A stretch of DNA of 64,000 nt. It comes from Cyclobacteriaceae bacterium (lineage in GTDB: Bacteria > Bacteroidota > Bacteroidia > Cytophagales > Cyclobacteriaceae). This document shows positions 19,472 through 28,683 of this stretch, piece by piece (the stretch's first letter is position 1; each line of letters starts with the position of its first letter). Made by a program: the position numbers and the translations under genes. The notes beneath the pieces were generated by a model. It did not search any database. It saw only the letters and a program-made list of their open reading frames with translations, and was not told the DNA's origin. The stretch lies in assembly GCA_016787565.1 (NCBI GenBank), contig JAEUUG010000015.1:338213-402212 (forward strand). Direction: 5' to 3'.

Positions 19472-20518
19472 ATGAAGCTATCTGAATTCAAATTCGAACT
19501 CCCCCAAAACCTTATTGCCAACCGACCTTCCGAAAACCGCGATGAATCCCGTTTGATGGTTCTTCACCGCGACTCAGGCAAAATTGAGCATAAGATTTTT
19601 AAGGATATTGTGGAGTATTTCGGAAATGGCGACATCCTGGTAGGAAATGACACAATGGTTTTTCCAGCCCGGCTGTATGGACGCAAAGAAAAAACAGGTG
19701 CAAAAATTGAAGTTTTCCTGTTGCGCGAACTCAATGCTGAAATGCACCTGTGGGATGTTCTCGTTGATCCTGCACGTAAAATACGAGTAGGTAATAAACT
19801 GTATTTTGGCAATGGCGATCTGGTTGCCGAAGTGATTGATAATACAACTTCGCGCGGCAGAACAATTCGTTTTCTTTTTGATGGCGACTCGGAAGCATTT
19901 GATAAAGTGATTGAAACATTAGGCGAAACACCACTTCCCAAGTACATTAAAAGAAAAGTAGAAGCTGACGATAAAGAACGCTTTCAAACTATTTTCGCCA
20001 AGAATAAAGGCGCAGTCTCTGCACCTACTGCCGGACTTCACTTTACCAAGCAATTGGTAAAGAGATTACAGCTGAAAGGAGTTGATATGTCCTTCATCAC
20101 GTTACACATCGGTTTGGGAACCTTCCGCGCAGTAGACGTAGAAGATCTGACAAAGCACAAAATGGATTCTGAGAATTTTATTGTCGGGCCGGAAGTGGTT
20201 AATGTGGTCAATAAAGCACTTGATGATAAGAAAAAAGTCTGCGCTATTGGCACCACCACCATGCGCGCGCTTGAATCAGCTGTTTCGGCCAACAACAGGT
20301 TGAAACCTAAAGAAGGCTGGACCGACAAATTTATATTCCCTCCCTATGACTTCAAGATCTGTAACTCCATGATCACCAATTTCCATATGCCGGAATCAAC
20401 GTTGCTGATGATGACAGCTGCTTTCGGAGGATTTGATCTGGTGATGGAGGCCTACAAGGTTGCTCGGAAAGAAAAATATAAGTTCCTGACGTATGGTGAC
20501 GCCATGCTGATTGTTTAA
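19472..20518 (+). CDS. queA: tRNA preQ1(34) S-adenosylmethionine ribosyltransferase-isomerase
   Basis: Transfers and isomerises the ribosyl group of S-adenosylmethionine onto preQ1 in tRNA to make epoxyqueuosine, the penultimate step of queuosine synthesis. The protein has 348 residues, the usual length. Family signatures are visible: [12 protein letters not shown] at the start, [18 protein letters not shown] (about 175-192), [20 protein letters not shown] (about 211-230) and [19 protein letters not shown] near 300. No other queuosine genes are in the window. Convergent with the small membrane gene that follows. Confidence 0.97.
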   Translation: MKLSEFKFELPQNLIANRPSENRDESRLMVLHRDSGKIEHKIFKDIVEYFGNGDILVGNDTMVFPARLYGRKEKTGAKIEVFLLRELNAEMHLWDVLVDPARKIRVGNKLYFGNGDLVAEVIDNTTSRGRTIRFLFDGDSEAFDKVIETLGETPLPKYIKRKVEADDKERFQTIFAKNKGAVSAPTAGLHFTKQLVKRLQLKGVDMSFITLHIGLGTFRAVDVEDLTKHKMDSENFIVGPEVVNVVNKALDDKKKVCAIGTTTMRALESAVSANNRLKPKEGWTDKFIFPPYDFKICNSMITNFHMPESTLLMMTAAFGGFDLVMEAYKVARKEKYKFLTYGDAMLIV

Positions 20519-20533
20519 CAATCACATTACACG

Positions 20534-20809
20534 TTACAACTGCTTGGTGAGGTAGAGGAAGAGCGAGATGGCCACCGGGTAAAGTAAAAAATACTGCGGT
20601 GTTGCTCCGAAAAAATTAAAGAACATTCCGAAAGGAGCCAACAGCAACATGATTCCCCCAATCATGATGGTTGCTTTCTTTGATCGCGCCATCGGCTCTT
20701 TCGCCACATGGAGGAGTTTGTAGATTAAGAAGGTTACCACCACAACATTAAAAAGCAAAAGAAGAAACCTGAAGAAAACCATGCTCCTCGTATTTTTGCG
20801 AACGCTCAC
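20534..20809 (-). CDS. Small membrane protein, unknown function
   Basis: A 91-residue protein with three hydrophobic segments (about 10-32, 45-63 and 69-88). An internal ATG at 20782 (MVFFRFL) is an alternative start and would place the first helix at the extreme N-terminus. It is divergent from ispD with only 20 bases between the starts if the longer form is used. I do not recognise the family. The sequence composition is like its neighbours, and the charged loop between helices one and two (KEPMARSKKA) suggests a real protein. Confidence 0.65.
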   Translation of the reverse strand: MSVRKNTRSMVFFRFLLLLFNVVVVTFLIYKLLHVAKEPMARSKKATIMIGGIMLLLAPFGMFFNFFGATPQYFLLYPVAISLFLYLTKQL

Positions 20810-20829
20810 TTAAATGTAACCCTAAGCAC

Positions 20830-21507
20830 GTGAATTTAAAAGAATATGCATTGATCGTTGCCGGTGGTAAAGGAACCCGCATCAAAAGCAAGGTACCTAA
20901 ACAGTTTTTAGAACTGCAGGGACTTCCTATATTAATGCATACCATCGAAGCTTTCTTCCGGTATTCTGAAAACATACGTATCGTTTTGGTATTGCCTGAA
21001 GATGATTTCGAAACCTGGGAAGTGCTTTGCCGAAAACATCATTTCACCCGACCTCTTGTACTTCAAAAAGGTGGTGACTCCCGCTTTCAATCGGTTAAAA
21101 ACGGATTGGATAAAATTGAAGGAGAAGGATTAGTTGCCATCCATGACGGTGTTCGCCCACTGGCTAGTGAAGACATTATTGGCGCCTCCTTCAGACTGGC
21201 AGCCGTTCATCAGTCGGCTGTTGCAGCCGTACGGTTAAAAGAGTCTATTCGGATGACCGACCAGGACAATACAAAAGCCGTTGACCGATCACGGTTCAGG
21301 CTCATTCAAACTCCACAAACATTTACTGTGCAACTGATAAAGAATGCATATCAGATGAAAGAGGATTCTAGCCTGACGGATGACGCCAGTGTTGCCGAAC
21401 GTGCAGGGCACACCATTTGTTTATTTGAAGGAAGCTACGAGAATATTAAAATCACCACACCCGAAGATCTTATCATTGCCGAGGCCCTGATGAAACAAAA
21501 AAGCTGA
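20830..21507 (+). CDS. ispD: 2-C-methyl-D-erythritol 4-phosphate cytidylyltransferase
   Basis: Third enzyme of the MEP isoprenoid pathway: condenses CTP with methylerythritol 4-phosphate. The protein has 225 residues. The CTP-binding N-terminus (ALIVAGGKGTRIKSKVPKQF, about 7-26), VAIHDGVRPL (99-108) and IKTTPEDL-like C-terminal ITTPEDLIIAEAL match the family. Translation begins at GTG (20830); there is no ATG before the nucleotide-binding motif. No ispF neighbour is present, so it is not the fused or paired form. Confidence 0.95.
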   Translation: MNLKEYALIVAGGKGTRIKSKVPKQFLELQGLPILMHTIEAFFRYSENIRIVLVLPEDDFETWEVLCRKHHFTRPLVLQKGGDSRFQSVKNGLDKIEGEGLVAIHDGVRPLASEDIIGASFRLAAVHQSAVAAVRLKESIRMTDQDNTKAVDRSRFRLIQTPQTFTVQLIKNAYQMKEDSSLTDDASVAERAGHTICLFEGSYENIKITTPEDLIIAEALMKQKS

Positions 21508-21551
21508 CTATACGGCCAGCTCTTTCAGTTGTATTTCAAATTCTTGATTCC

Positions 21552-21773
21552 CTAATATTCATCTTCATTAAAGAAGAAGTCTTCTTTGGTGGGATAATCC
21601 GGCCAAATCTCTTCAATGCTTTCGTAGGGCTGCCCGTCATCTTCAAGTTCCTGAAGATTCTCGACAACTTCTAAGGGAGCACCCGAACGAATAGAGTAGT
21701 CAATCAACTCATCTTTGGTTGCCGGCCATGGCGCATCTTCCAGGTAAGAGGCAAGTTCAAGGGTCCAATACAT
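21552..21773 (-). CDS. DUF2795 domain protein
   Basis: An acidic 73-residue protein that fits DUF2795 proteins common in Bacteroidota: a conserved N-terminus (MYWTLELASYLEDAPWPATK), the SGAPLEVVENLQELEDDG segment, and an acidic end (FFFNEDEY). Function unknown. It is convergent with ispD and divergent from ettA. It has an exceptionally good Shine-Dalgarno sequence for this genome, which supports the chosen start. Confidence 0.88.
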   Translation of the reverse strand: MYWTLELASYLEDAPWPATKDELIDYSIRSGAPLEVVENLQELEDDGQPYESIEEIWPDYPTKEDFFFNEDEY

Positions 21774-21782
21774 AATTTTAGT

Positions 21783-21790
21783 CCTCCTTT
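21783..21790 (-). promoter_or_regulatory. Strong Shine-Dalgarno sequence of the DUF2795 gene
   Basis: AAAGGAGG on the minus strand, nine bases before the ATG at 21773. Bacteroidota genes, including those checked here, usually lack such a sequence. Confidence 0.7.
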
Positions 21791-21820
21791 AATTTTCCGC
21801 AAAAATAGAATTAATTAGCC

Positions 21821-21916
21821 CATAGTCAATAGACAGTCGTCCATAGTTTCAAAATCAAAAAAGTAACCCTTTTTCAAAAAGGCAATCCCTACCCCATACT
21901 ATGCACTATGGACTAA
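21821..21916. repeat. Degenerate 7-base repeats in inverted orientation
   Basis: Left block: 7-base units of the CCATAGT type (CCATAGT, CAATAGA, CAGTCGT, CCATAGT; about 21820-21847). Right block: ACTATGC, ACTATGG, ACT (about 21898-21916), the reverse complement. GTCCATAGT (21839-21847) pairs exactly with ACTATGGAC (21905-21913). A CCTTTTTCAAAAAGG palindrome sits between. It resembles a small non-coding mobile or heptad-repeat element upstream of ettA. Confidence 0.5.
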
Positions 21917-21952
21917 AAACGCCATATTTGCGCCTTCATTATAAAAAAAACC

Positions 21953-23635
21953 ATGGCTGACGAAAAGATTATTTTCTCGATGGCTGGGGTAAATAAAATT
22001 TACCCGCCCAGTAAACAGGTTCTTAAGAATATCTACTTGTCTTTTTTCTATGGCGCCAAAATTGGCGTGCTAGGCTTAAACGGATCGGGTAAATCATCTC
22101 TCCTTCGCATTATTGCCGGTATCGACAAAGAGTTTCAGGGTGAGGTGGTATCCGATCTCAGCTTTTCTGTAGGATTACTCGAACAGGAACCTCAGCTCGA
22201 TAAAACCAAAACAGTAAAAGAAATAGTTGAAGAAGGAGCAAGTGAAGTGGTTGCCCTGCTTAAAGAGTTTGAAGCCATCAATGAAAAGTTTGCTGACCCG
22301 GCTCTCATGGACGACCCGGATGCGATGGATAAACTGATAGCCAAGCAAGGTCAGGTTCAGGAAAAACTGGATGCTGCCAATGCCTGGGAATTAGATAACA
22401 AACTCGAGCGCGCCATGGATGCTTTACGCTGTCCGCCATCGGATGCAAAAATTGAATACTTGTCGGGTGGTGAAAAACGAAGAGTGGCATTGTGTCGGCT
22501 TCTGTTGCAAGAGCCTGATGTTTTGTTACTGGATGAACCTACCAACCACTTGGATGCTGAATCCGTTGATTGGCTGGAGCAACATTTAAAACAATATAAA
22601 GGAACGGTTATCGCGGTAACCCACGATCGTTACTTTTTAGATAACGTAGCCGGATGGATTCTTGAACTGGATCGTGGTGAAGGTATTCCCTGGAAAGGAA
22701 ATTATTCATCCTGGCTGGATCAGAAGCAAAAGCGCTTAGCTCAGGAAGAAAAAACCGAATCAAAACGACAGAAAGCACTGGGGCGTGAGTTGGAGTGGGT
22801 GCGCATGAATCCGAAAGGAAGACAGGCGAAAGGAAAAGCCCGTTTGAATTCGTATGAAAAACTATTGAGTGAGGAAACAAAAGAGAAGGAAGAAAAACTG
22901 GAGCTCTTTATTCCTCCCGGACCCCGCCTGGGAAATAAAGTTATCGAAGCAAGTGGTGTAGCAAAAGCGTATGGCGACAAACTTCTATACGAGAACCTCA
23001 ACTTCAGTTTACCACCGGCCGGTATTGTTGGCATTATCGGACCAAACGGTGCCGGTAAAACAACACTCTTCAAAATGATTACCGGCAAAGAAAAACCTGA
23101 TGCCGGAACATTTTCAGTCGGTGAAACGGTGCAGATTGCCTATGTGGATCAGGAGCATGATGATTTAAACCCGGAGGATACCGTTTGGCAAGCCATCACC
23201 GGAGGTAATGAACTGATTTCCATCGGAGGAAAAGAAATGAACTCCCGTGCCTATGTCGGTAAGTTCAACTTCGGTGGCAACGATCAACAAAAGAAAGTAA
23301 AGGAACTTTCTGGTGGTATGCGAAACCGCGCACACCTGGCCATAGCATTAAAGCAAGGCGGAAATTTGTTGTTACTGGATGAGCCTACCAACGACCTGGA
23401 CGTAAACACGCTGCGTGCATTGGAAGAAGGTTTGGAAAACTTTGCCGGTTGTGCCGTGATTATCTCTCACGACCGCTGGTTCCTCGACAGAGTGTGTACG
23501 CATATTTTAGCTTTTGAAGGCGACTCACAAGTATTCTGGTATGAAGGTACCTTCAGTGAATATGAGGAAAACAAAAAGAAACGGTTGGGTGATGATCAGC
23601 CACACCGGATCCGTTATAAAAAACTGGTGAAGTAA
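21953..23635 (+). CDS. ettA: Energy-dependent translational throttle protein EttA (ABC-F)
   Basis: Ribosome-associated ABC-F ATPase that gates the first elongation steps according to the ATP/ADP ratio. The protein has 560 residues (E. coli EttA is 555). Two ABC domains are complete: Walker A GLNGSGKSS (about 42-50) and GPNGAGKTT (about 363-371), signatures LSGGEKRRVAL and LSGGMRNRAHL, and Walker B LLLDEPTNHLD and LLLDEPTNDLD. The P-site tRNA interaction linker lies between about 250 and 330, rich in lysine and glutamate. No membrane segments, so not a transporter. Confidence 0.95.
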   Translation: MADEKIIFSMAGVNKIYPPSKQVLKNIYLSFFYGAKIGVLGLNGSGKSSLLRIIAGIDKEFQGEVVSDLSFSVGLLEQEPQLDKTKTVKEIVEEGASEVVALLKEFEAINEKFADPALMDDPDAMDKLIAKQGQVQEKLDAANAWELDNKLERAMDALRCPPSDAKIEYLSGGEKRRVALCRLLLQEPDVLLLDEPTNHLDAESVDWLEQHLKQYKGTVIAVTHDRYFLDNVAGWILELDRGEGIPWKGNYSSWLDQKQKRLAQEEKTESKRQKALGRELEWVRMNPKGRQAKGKARLNSYEKLLSEETKEKEEKLELFIPPGPRLGNKVIEASGVAKAYGDKLLYENLNFSLPPAGIVGIIGPNGAGKTTLFKMITGKEKPDAGTFSVGETVQIAYVDQEHDDLNPEDTVWQAITGGNELISIGGKEMNSRAYVGKFNFGGNDQQKKVKELSGGMRNRAHLAIALKQGGNLLLLDEPTNDLDVNTLRALEEGLENFAGCAVIISHDRWFLDRVCTHILAFEGDSQVFWYEGTFSEYEENKKKRLGDDQPHRIRYKKLVK

Positions 23636-23654
23636 TTTATTAGAATAAAATATT

Positions 23655-23685
23655 AAGAGGGTACTTTTTGTGGAAGTACCCTCTT
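23655..23685. terminator. Bidirectional terminator between ettA and the protease gene
   Basis: A 12-base-pair stem AAGAGGGTACTT (23655-23666) / AAGTACCCTCTT (23674-23685) with a 7-base loop. T-rich on its right side and A-rich on its left, so it can serve both convergent genes. Confidence 0.88.
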
Positions 23686-23691
23686 TTGTTT

Positions 23692-26600
23692 CTACCGTTT
23701 CGTACTGATTTGTTTCAGCAACTCTTCCACCGCGACTTTTAGTTGTTCATCCGTTCCGTTGGCAATCCAATCAGGTGGGTTGTTCACCAGAATATCCGGA
23801 ACAGCCGGACCAAGTTCCTGGTTTTTATCGGTAGCCTTTGTGTACCAGCCACGGAAAGGCAGCCGCACAAAAGATCCATCCACCAACGGCCTGCCTCCGG
23901 TTGAAATAACAGAACCATTTGTTGGTACACCAACCAGTTTTCCGATGCCCAATGTTTTGTATGCATGCGAAAATATTTCTGCATTGGAATAACTTCCCTC
24001 ATTACACAATGCAATAGAAGGTTTCATCCACGGAGAATAGATCAGTCGTTCACCGGTAGGATAGTAATCCCTAAATTTTGTCTTCTCTCGCTCCGGATTA
24101 TCGCTCGCACCGCGTGGGATGGTGTACGCATGCTGTTTGTAATTGAGCACGGCCATGAGGTAATCTGTTGTTGATCCTCCGCCATTGTAGCGAACATCCA
24201 CCACTAAACCCTCCTTTCCATAACCTGCTGCCTGAAGTTCACGCTCAAACACTTCAAAACTCGGCATGCTCATCGCCTGGATGTGGATGTAACCCAGCTT
24301 TCCATTTGAAAATTTATCGACTAGTTTTTTGCGGTCCTTCACCCATTCTTCATACATGAGCTGTCGCACGGAACTCACCGGACGAACAGCCACTTCTCTG
24401 CTTTTTCCATCAGCACCTGAGACAGTTAACAGCAGACGATCATCGACTTTCATGTTTAGCGTATTGTAAAAATTTTCTGAAAGACTAACGGGCTGACTGT
24501 CAATGGCCGTAATCACATCATTGACAACCAGTTTTGAAGCGACCTTATCAACCGGTGAATTTGGAATAACACGAATCACTTTCATACCCTCTTTCACCGG
24601 TACTAATTCGGCACCCAGCATACCGGTTGCATCTTTTTGCGTTTCAGCCTGCACGGGTGTGGTCAGAGCCATGTGACTTGAGTTTAATTCGCCCAGCAAA
24701 TAGTTAAACATGTCACGGAAATCTTCGTTGGTACTGGCCATCACACAAAGCTCCTTATATTTTGTACGGAGTGCATTCCAGTCCTTGCCATGAAACTGCG
24801 GATCATAAAATCCATCGCGGATAGTACGCCAGGCTTCCTCAAAAATCTGGTTGCGCTCAGCTGTGTAGTCGATTTGCTGTTTGACAACGTAGGGAAGTGT
24901 TTCGGTTTTTTCTCCTTTGATATCGATTCGGCTAAGCGACCCTCCTGTTTTCAGGTAATACAGGTACTTGCCTTCACGATCCATCAAAACACTGGAAGGA
25001 TTAGAACCACTTTTGGTTAATTCTTTTAAATCCTTTCCATTCCATTTTATACTATACAAGTCGCGGCCTTTTGCCGTACTGCTTTCGGCTGTATAAAAAA
25101 ATGTTTCGCCATCTTTTGCAATGATGAGATTACCTTCATTACCAGAGAAACTGGTAACCTGAACAACACGCTCATGAATATTTTCAAAATCAATTTTTAG
25201 AGGTTTCTTCTTCTCATCCTTCTTATCCTTATCAGCGGGTTTATCCGGTTTATCATCCGCAGCATCTTCCCAATCCTGTCGCGATTTTTCCCAATCTTCC
25301 TTCTTTAACCATATAAACCAGGCATCGTTGTTCCGATTGTTGCGGGCAGAAATAAACCCAAGCTTTGAGCCATCGGCACTCCAACACGGCTGACCGTCAT
25401 AACGCGGATGCATACTCACATTAACGGGTTTACTGGAGTTGTCTGCAGCGTGAATAAATACCTCTTCATTAAAGTATAAATCTTCCAGGGTGTAAGCCAG
25501 CCACGAATTATCCGGACTCCATTTTATTCCTTCGGGAGAAGCCCAGCCATCCAGTAATATTTTTTCATTGGTGATTTTTCCGTCTGGAGAAATATCACAA
25601 ACCACCAGCGTGCCCCGGCCGCGAACGTACGCCAGTTTCTTTCCATCACCGGAAACAACCAATGAGGATTCGTCCTGGCTGGATTTTGTCACCCGAATGA
25701 CCTGATGCTTCAGCGACTTAAAAATGTTGGATTGTTGTGAGTCTGCTGATTTCACCATGTAAATCTCAAAATTATTGTCCTCGCGATCGGATGTGAACAA
25801 GGCAATGGAATCATTCATCCAGGTTACATTCATTTCGCGGAAAGGATTATTTGAAATATTCTCGGTACTGCTTTTTTCCTTATTTGCTTCTTTCACATAC
25901 GCTTCACCACGCAACCCTAGCGCCAGCAATTTGCCGTTTGGAGATACATCATATTCGTTCACTTCGCTAGTCGCTGTTTTATTCACAACAGGATCGAAGC
26001 GTGCATCGGCACCCATTTGAATGGCTACTTTTTGAATCGATTTTGAATTGGTGTTCATCAAATAAATAGCTTTATCTCGTTCCAGTACGATGGTCTTACC
26101 ATCCAATGAGATAGAGAAGTACCGAATAGAGTGGTCATTGTAGTTTGTCAGTTGCTCGGGTGCACCTACAGGTTTACCATTTTCGTCAAGCGTAAGCTTG
26201 TAAAGATTATTTCTACCGGAGTTGGTACTCAAAAAATAAAGCGTTCGGTTATCACCCCATCGCGGTAAGATGTCGTTGGCATCAAATGCTGTGATTTTTG
26301 TAAACGATTTGATTTTGGTATCAAACAACCAGATGTCGCGGTTAGAAGATCCGCGATAATCTTCCCGAAAGATCGGATTAATATCACCCCGTGTAAAGGC
26401 CAAAAATCTACCATCAGGGGAATACATTGGATCAAACCCAACGGCATCCAATATCCGTGATTCAGTCCCTCCTGTTGGTGCGATGGCATATACTTCCAGC
26501 GGTCGTTCAATTTGTTGAAACTCACGTGATGTTGAAAACAAAATGTTCCCCGCGTTGCTCCAACTGGAAATATTGTCGGCACTGGAATGATACGTTAAAC

Positions 26601-26898
26601 GCTTTGCGATTCCCCCTTCTGTGGGGATAACAAAAATATCGTTGTTGCCGTACCGCGCTCCTGAAAACGCAATGCTTTTTCCGTCCGGACTAAATACCGG
26701 CATCATTTCATATGCCTCATGTATGGTAAGCCGGGAGGCTCTGCCTCCGCTTGCCGGAACTGTCCATATATCGCCTTGAAAAGAAAATGCGATAAGCGAA
26801 CCCGTTGGATTGATGGCCGGAAAGCGAACCAGATTCTCCTGCTGCGCTAAAGCGGATATGCTCCAAAGCGATAAAACAATAACTAAAGTTTTTTTCAT
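23692..26898 (-). CDS. Tricorn-like secreted S41 protease
   Basis: An exported protease of 1068 residues with a signal peptide (about 1-18, ending ALA). Residues 20-330 and about 340-650 form two PD40-type beta-propellers as in tricorn protease; a lysine/aspartate-rich insert (KPDKPADKDKKDEKKK) lies near 560. A C1-helical region follows, then a PDZ domain (about 765-850; VPVKEGMKVIRVIPNSPVDK) and the S41 core with VVDVRYNGGGSTTDYL and the nucleophile-bearing NEGSYSNAEIFSH (about 968-980). Probably degrades peptides in the periplasm. It stands alone and is divergent from the DUF4403 gene. Confidence 0.93.
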   Translation of the reverse strand: MKKTLVIVLSLWSISALAQQENLVRFPAINPTGSLIAFSFQGDIWTVPASGGRASRLTIHEAYEMMPVFSPDGKSIAFSGARYGNNDIFVIPTEGGIAKRLTYHSSADNISSWSNAGNILFSTSREFQQIERPLEVYAIAPTGGTESRILDAVGFDPMYSPDGRFLAFTRGDINPIFREDYRGSSNRDIWLFDTKIKSFTKITAFDANDILPRWGDNRTLYFLSTNSGRNNLYKLTLDENGKPVGAPEQLTNYNDHSIRYFSISLDGKTIVLERDKAIYLMNTNSKSIQKVAIQMGADARFDPVVNKTATSEVNEYDVSPNGKLLALGLRGEAYVKEANKEKSSTENISNNPFREMNVTWMNDSIALFTSDREDNNFEIYMVKSADSQQSNIFKSLKHQVIRVTKSSQDESSLVVSGDGKKLAYVRGRGTLVVCDISPDGKITNEKILLDGWASPEGIKWSPDNSWLAYTLEDLYFNEEVFIHAADNSSKPVNVSMHPRYDGQPCWSADGSKLGFISARNNRNNDAWFIWLKKEDWEKSRQDWEDAADDKPDKPADKDKKDEKKKPLKIDFENIHERVVQVTSFSGNEGNLIIAKDGETFFYTAESSTAKGRDLYSIKWNGKDLKELTKSGSNPSSVLMDREGKYLYYLKTGGSLSRIDIKGEKTETLPYVVKQQIDYTAERNQIFEEAWRTIRDGFYDPQFHGKDWNALRTKYKELCVMASTNEDFRDMFNYLLGELNSSHMALTTPVQAETQKDATGMLGAELVPVKEGMKVIRVIPNSPVDKVASKLVVNDVITAIDSQPVSLSENFYNTLNMKVDDRLLLTVSGADGKSREVAVRPVSSVRQLMYEEWVKDRKKLVDKFSNGKLGYIHIQAMSMPSFEVFERELQAAGYGKEGLVVDVRYNGGGSTTDYLMAVLNYKQHAYTIPRGASDNPEREKTKFRDYYPTGERLIYSPWMKPSIALCNEGSYSNAEIFSHAYKTLGIGKLVGVPTNGSVISTGGRPLVDGSFVRLPFRGWYTKATDKNQELGPAVPDILVNNPPDWIANGTDEQLKVAVEELLKQISTKR

Positions 26899-27015
26899 AT
26901 GGCTGAATAGGCTTGAAAATTTAATTTATCAAACTCGTGTACAGAAAGCATTACTTCCGACTTCTTCCTACCTTGAGTTTCGGGCAAAAGCTAGTGAACT
27001 TTCAGTGAAACCAAA

Positions 27016-28446
27016 ATGAGATTATCCACCATCGGTTATAGTGTTATCGTGATAACGGCAATGGCTAACTTTTCCTGCAAGCGAGTGAAGCCAATGGCAC
27101 CAGAGGCAACTACACTTGATTCTGTTCTTGTTGCACCTGTTTCAACCATTAATGTTCCTATTCACTATGAAATTGCCAAACTGGAAGAAATCGTCAATTC
27201 TAAGGTTAAGGGTACGTTTATTCGCGATCAGTTTAAGCTGAATGATAAAGGTGATAGTCTGTATCTCGAAGTTGAAAAGAAAGGGCCAATACTTTTATCG
27301 TGGAATGATCACACACTATATTATTCAGTTCCCTTAAAAGTATCTGCCAAAATTCTCAAACACATTGCCGGCATTAAAGTAAGAAATGCCAATCCTGTAG
27401 AAATGGAAATGGTATTACACCTGGCAACCCGTTTGGCATTGGATGACCAATGGAACCTTCGGCCGCAATCATCGCTTGACGACATCAAATGGGTAAAAGA
27501 ACCAACATTAAAAGTTACTGTCATCAAATTCAACCTGAAAAAAGTAGTTGAAGAGGCCTTAGAAAAGAATAAAGATAAACTCATTCCAAAAATGGATGAA
27601 GCCCTAAGTTCGCTCATCGATACACGGAAAATTGTATCTAAACTGTGGAATGATATTCAGAAGCCCATCCGGGTCAATAAAAAGGAAAAGCAACTCTGGC
27701 TGAAAGCCTACGCCACCAATATTACAGCACGACTCGCCAATGCTGGTTCGGATAAAATTGTGTTACATGTTCAATTGAAAGCCCGGGTTGAGCTAATTAT
27801 TGAAGGTCAATCTATTCCTGAATCCAATACGGAATTGCCTCGTTTTAAGAAAATTGAACACACAGCGGATAGTCTGCTGATTTTTGTTTTGACTAGAATT
27901 CCATACCACATTGTGAATGAGGTGCTGAATGAGGAACTCAGCGGCAAGAAAATTTCAGCAGAGGGATACGCTACTACTATCCGCAACGTGGAGGTGTATG
28001 GAACCCCGGGAGGCCTGGCTTTAAAACTTAACGTTCGTGGTGATGTCAATGGCCGCGTGTACGCAACAGCCATCCCGGGATATGATTCCGCACAATCACG
28101 GCTTTATGCAGAAAATTTTTCCTTCGACCTGGATACAGAAAGTGCGCTGCTCAATTCTGCCGACTGGCTATTACATGAGCATGCTTTGGATTTTATCAGC
28201 AACCAGCTCACACTAGACGCTCAACCGCTCATAGATTTATTGCCAGACCTTATCATGCAAGCCATTGAAAAGGGCAAGGTGGGCGATAAAATTGATTTAG
28301 GTATGAGCTCGCTTTCCATCTGGCCTGCAACCATACTGGTAACAAAAAAAGAACTTCAAATCCTCTTCCAGGTTGAGGGAAAAGCGGATATCGGACTGAA
28401 AAGAAAGGTATTTGCTGGCAAAAAGAAGACTAGTGCCAAGAAATGA
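27016..28446 (+). CDS. DUF4403 family lipoprotein
   Basis: A 476-residue predicted lipoprotein: hydrophobic N-terminus with a lipobox-like ANFSC (Cys at about 21). The mature part matches DUF4403, starting with the VPIHYEIAKLEEIVN motif, and consists of long beta-rich segments resembling BPI/SMP-like lipid-binding folds. A second, related half is visible (about 260-470). It is likely periplasmic and membrane-attached. Function is not established; a role in envelope lipid handling is only inference from fold similarity. Confidence 0.85.
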   Translation: MRLSTIGYSVIVITAMANFSCKRVKPMAPEATTLDSVLVAPVSTINVPIHYEIAKLEEIVNSKVKGTFIRDQFKLNDKGDSLYLEVEKKGPILLSWNDHTLYYSVPLKVSAKILKHIAGIKVRNANPVEMEMVLHLATRLALDDQWNLRPQSSLDDIKWVKEPTLKVTVIKFNLKKVVEEALEKNKDKLIPKMDEALSSLIDTRKIVSKLWNDIQKPIRVNKKEKQLWLKAYATNITARLANAGSDKIVLHVQLKARVELIIEGQSIPESNTELPRFKKIEHTADSLLIFVLTRIPYHIVNEVLNEELSGKKISAEGYATTIRNVEVYGTPGGLALKLNVRGDVNGRVYATAIPGYDSAQSRLYAENFSFDLDTESALLNSADWLLHEHALDFISNQLTLDAQPLIDLLPDLIMQAIEKGKVGDKIDLGMSSLSIWPATILVTKKELQILFQVEGKADIGLKRKVFAGKKKTSAKK

Positions 28447-28585
28447 TACTTACGGGAGTTTGCTCCATTCCGCAGAATAAATCTCATCTCAATTAATTCC
28501 AATCCTAATAAGGTTCTGCAGGAGCCTGTTTTTTAAAAATATTATAATGAAATCACGTTTTCGGTTAAAATTACACCCTACCTAC

Positions 28586-28675
28586 AACGATTTCGTTAAT
28601 TTATTTCGAAAATAGGGTCATTTTTAACCCTATTGTTTAAAGATTTGTGATGAAAATCATATTTAATCTTTAAAC
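28586..28675 (+). promoter_or_regulatory. Three consecutive inverted repeats in the amt leader
   Basis: AACGA-TT-TCGTT at 28586-28597; an 8-pair stem AATAGGGT/ACCCTATT at 28611-28634; and immediately next an 11-pair stem GTTTAAAGATT/AATCTTTAAAC at 28635-28675, which encloses a second 6-pair stem TGTGAT/ATCATA with a GAAA tetraloop (28652-28655). The last stem ends eight bases before the amt ATG and would cover the ribosome-landing region. This may be a cis-regulatory RNA or operators; the pairing is seen, the role is inferred. Confidence 0.55.
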
Positions 28676-28683
28676 CGACACCT

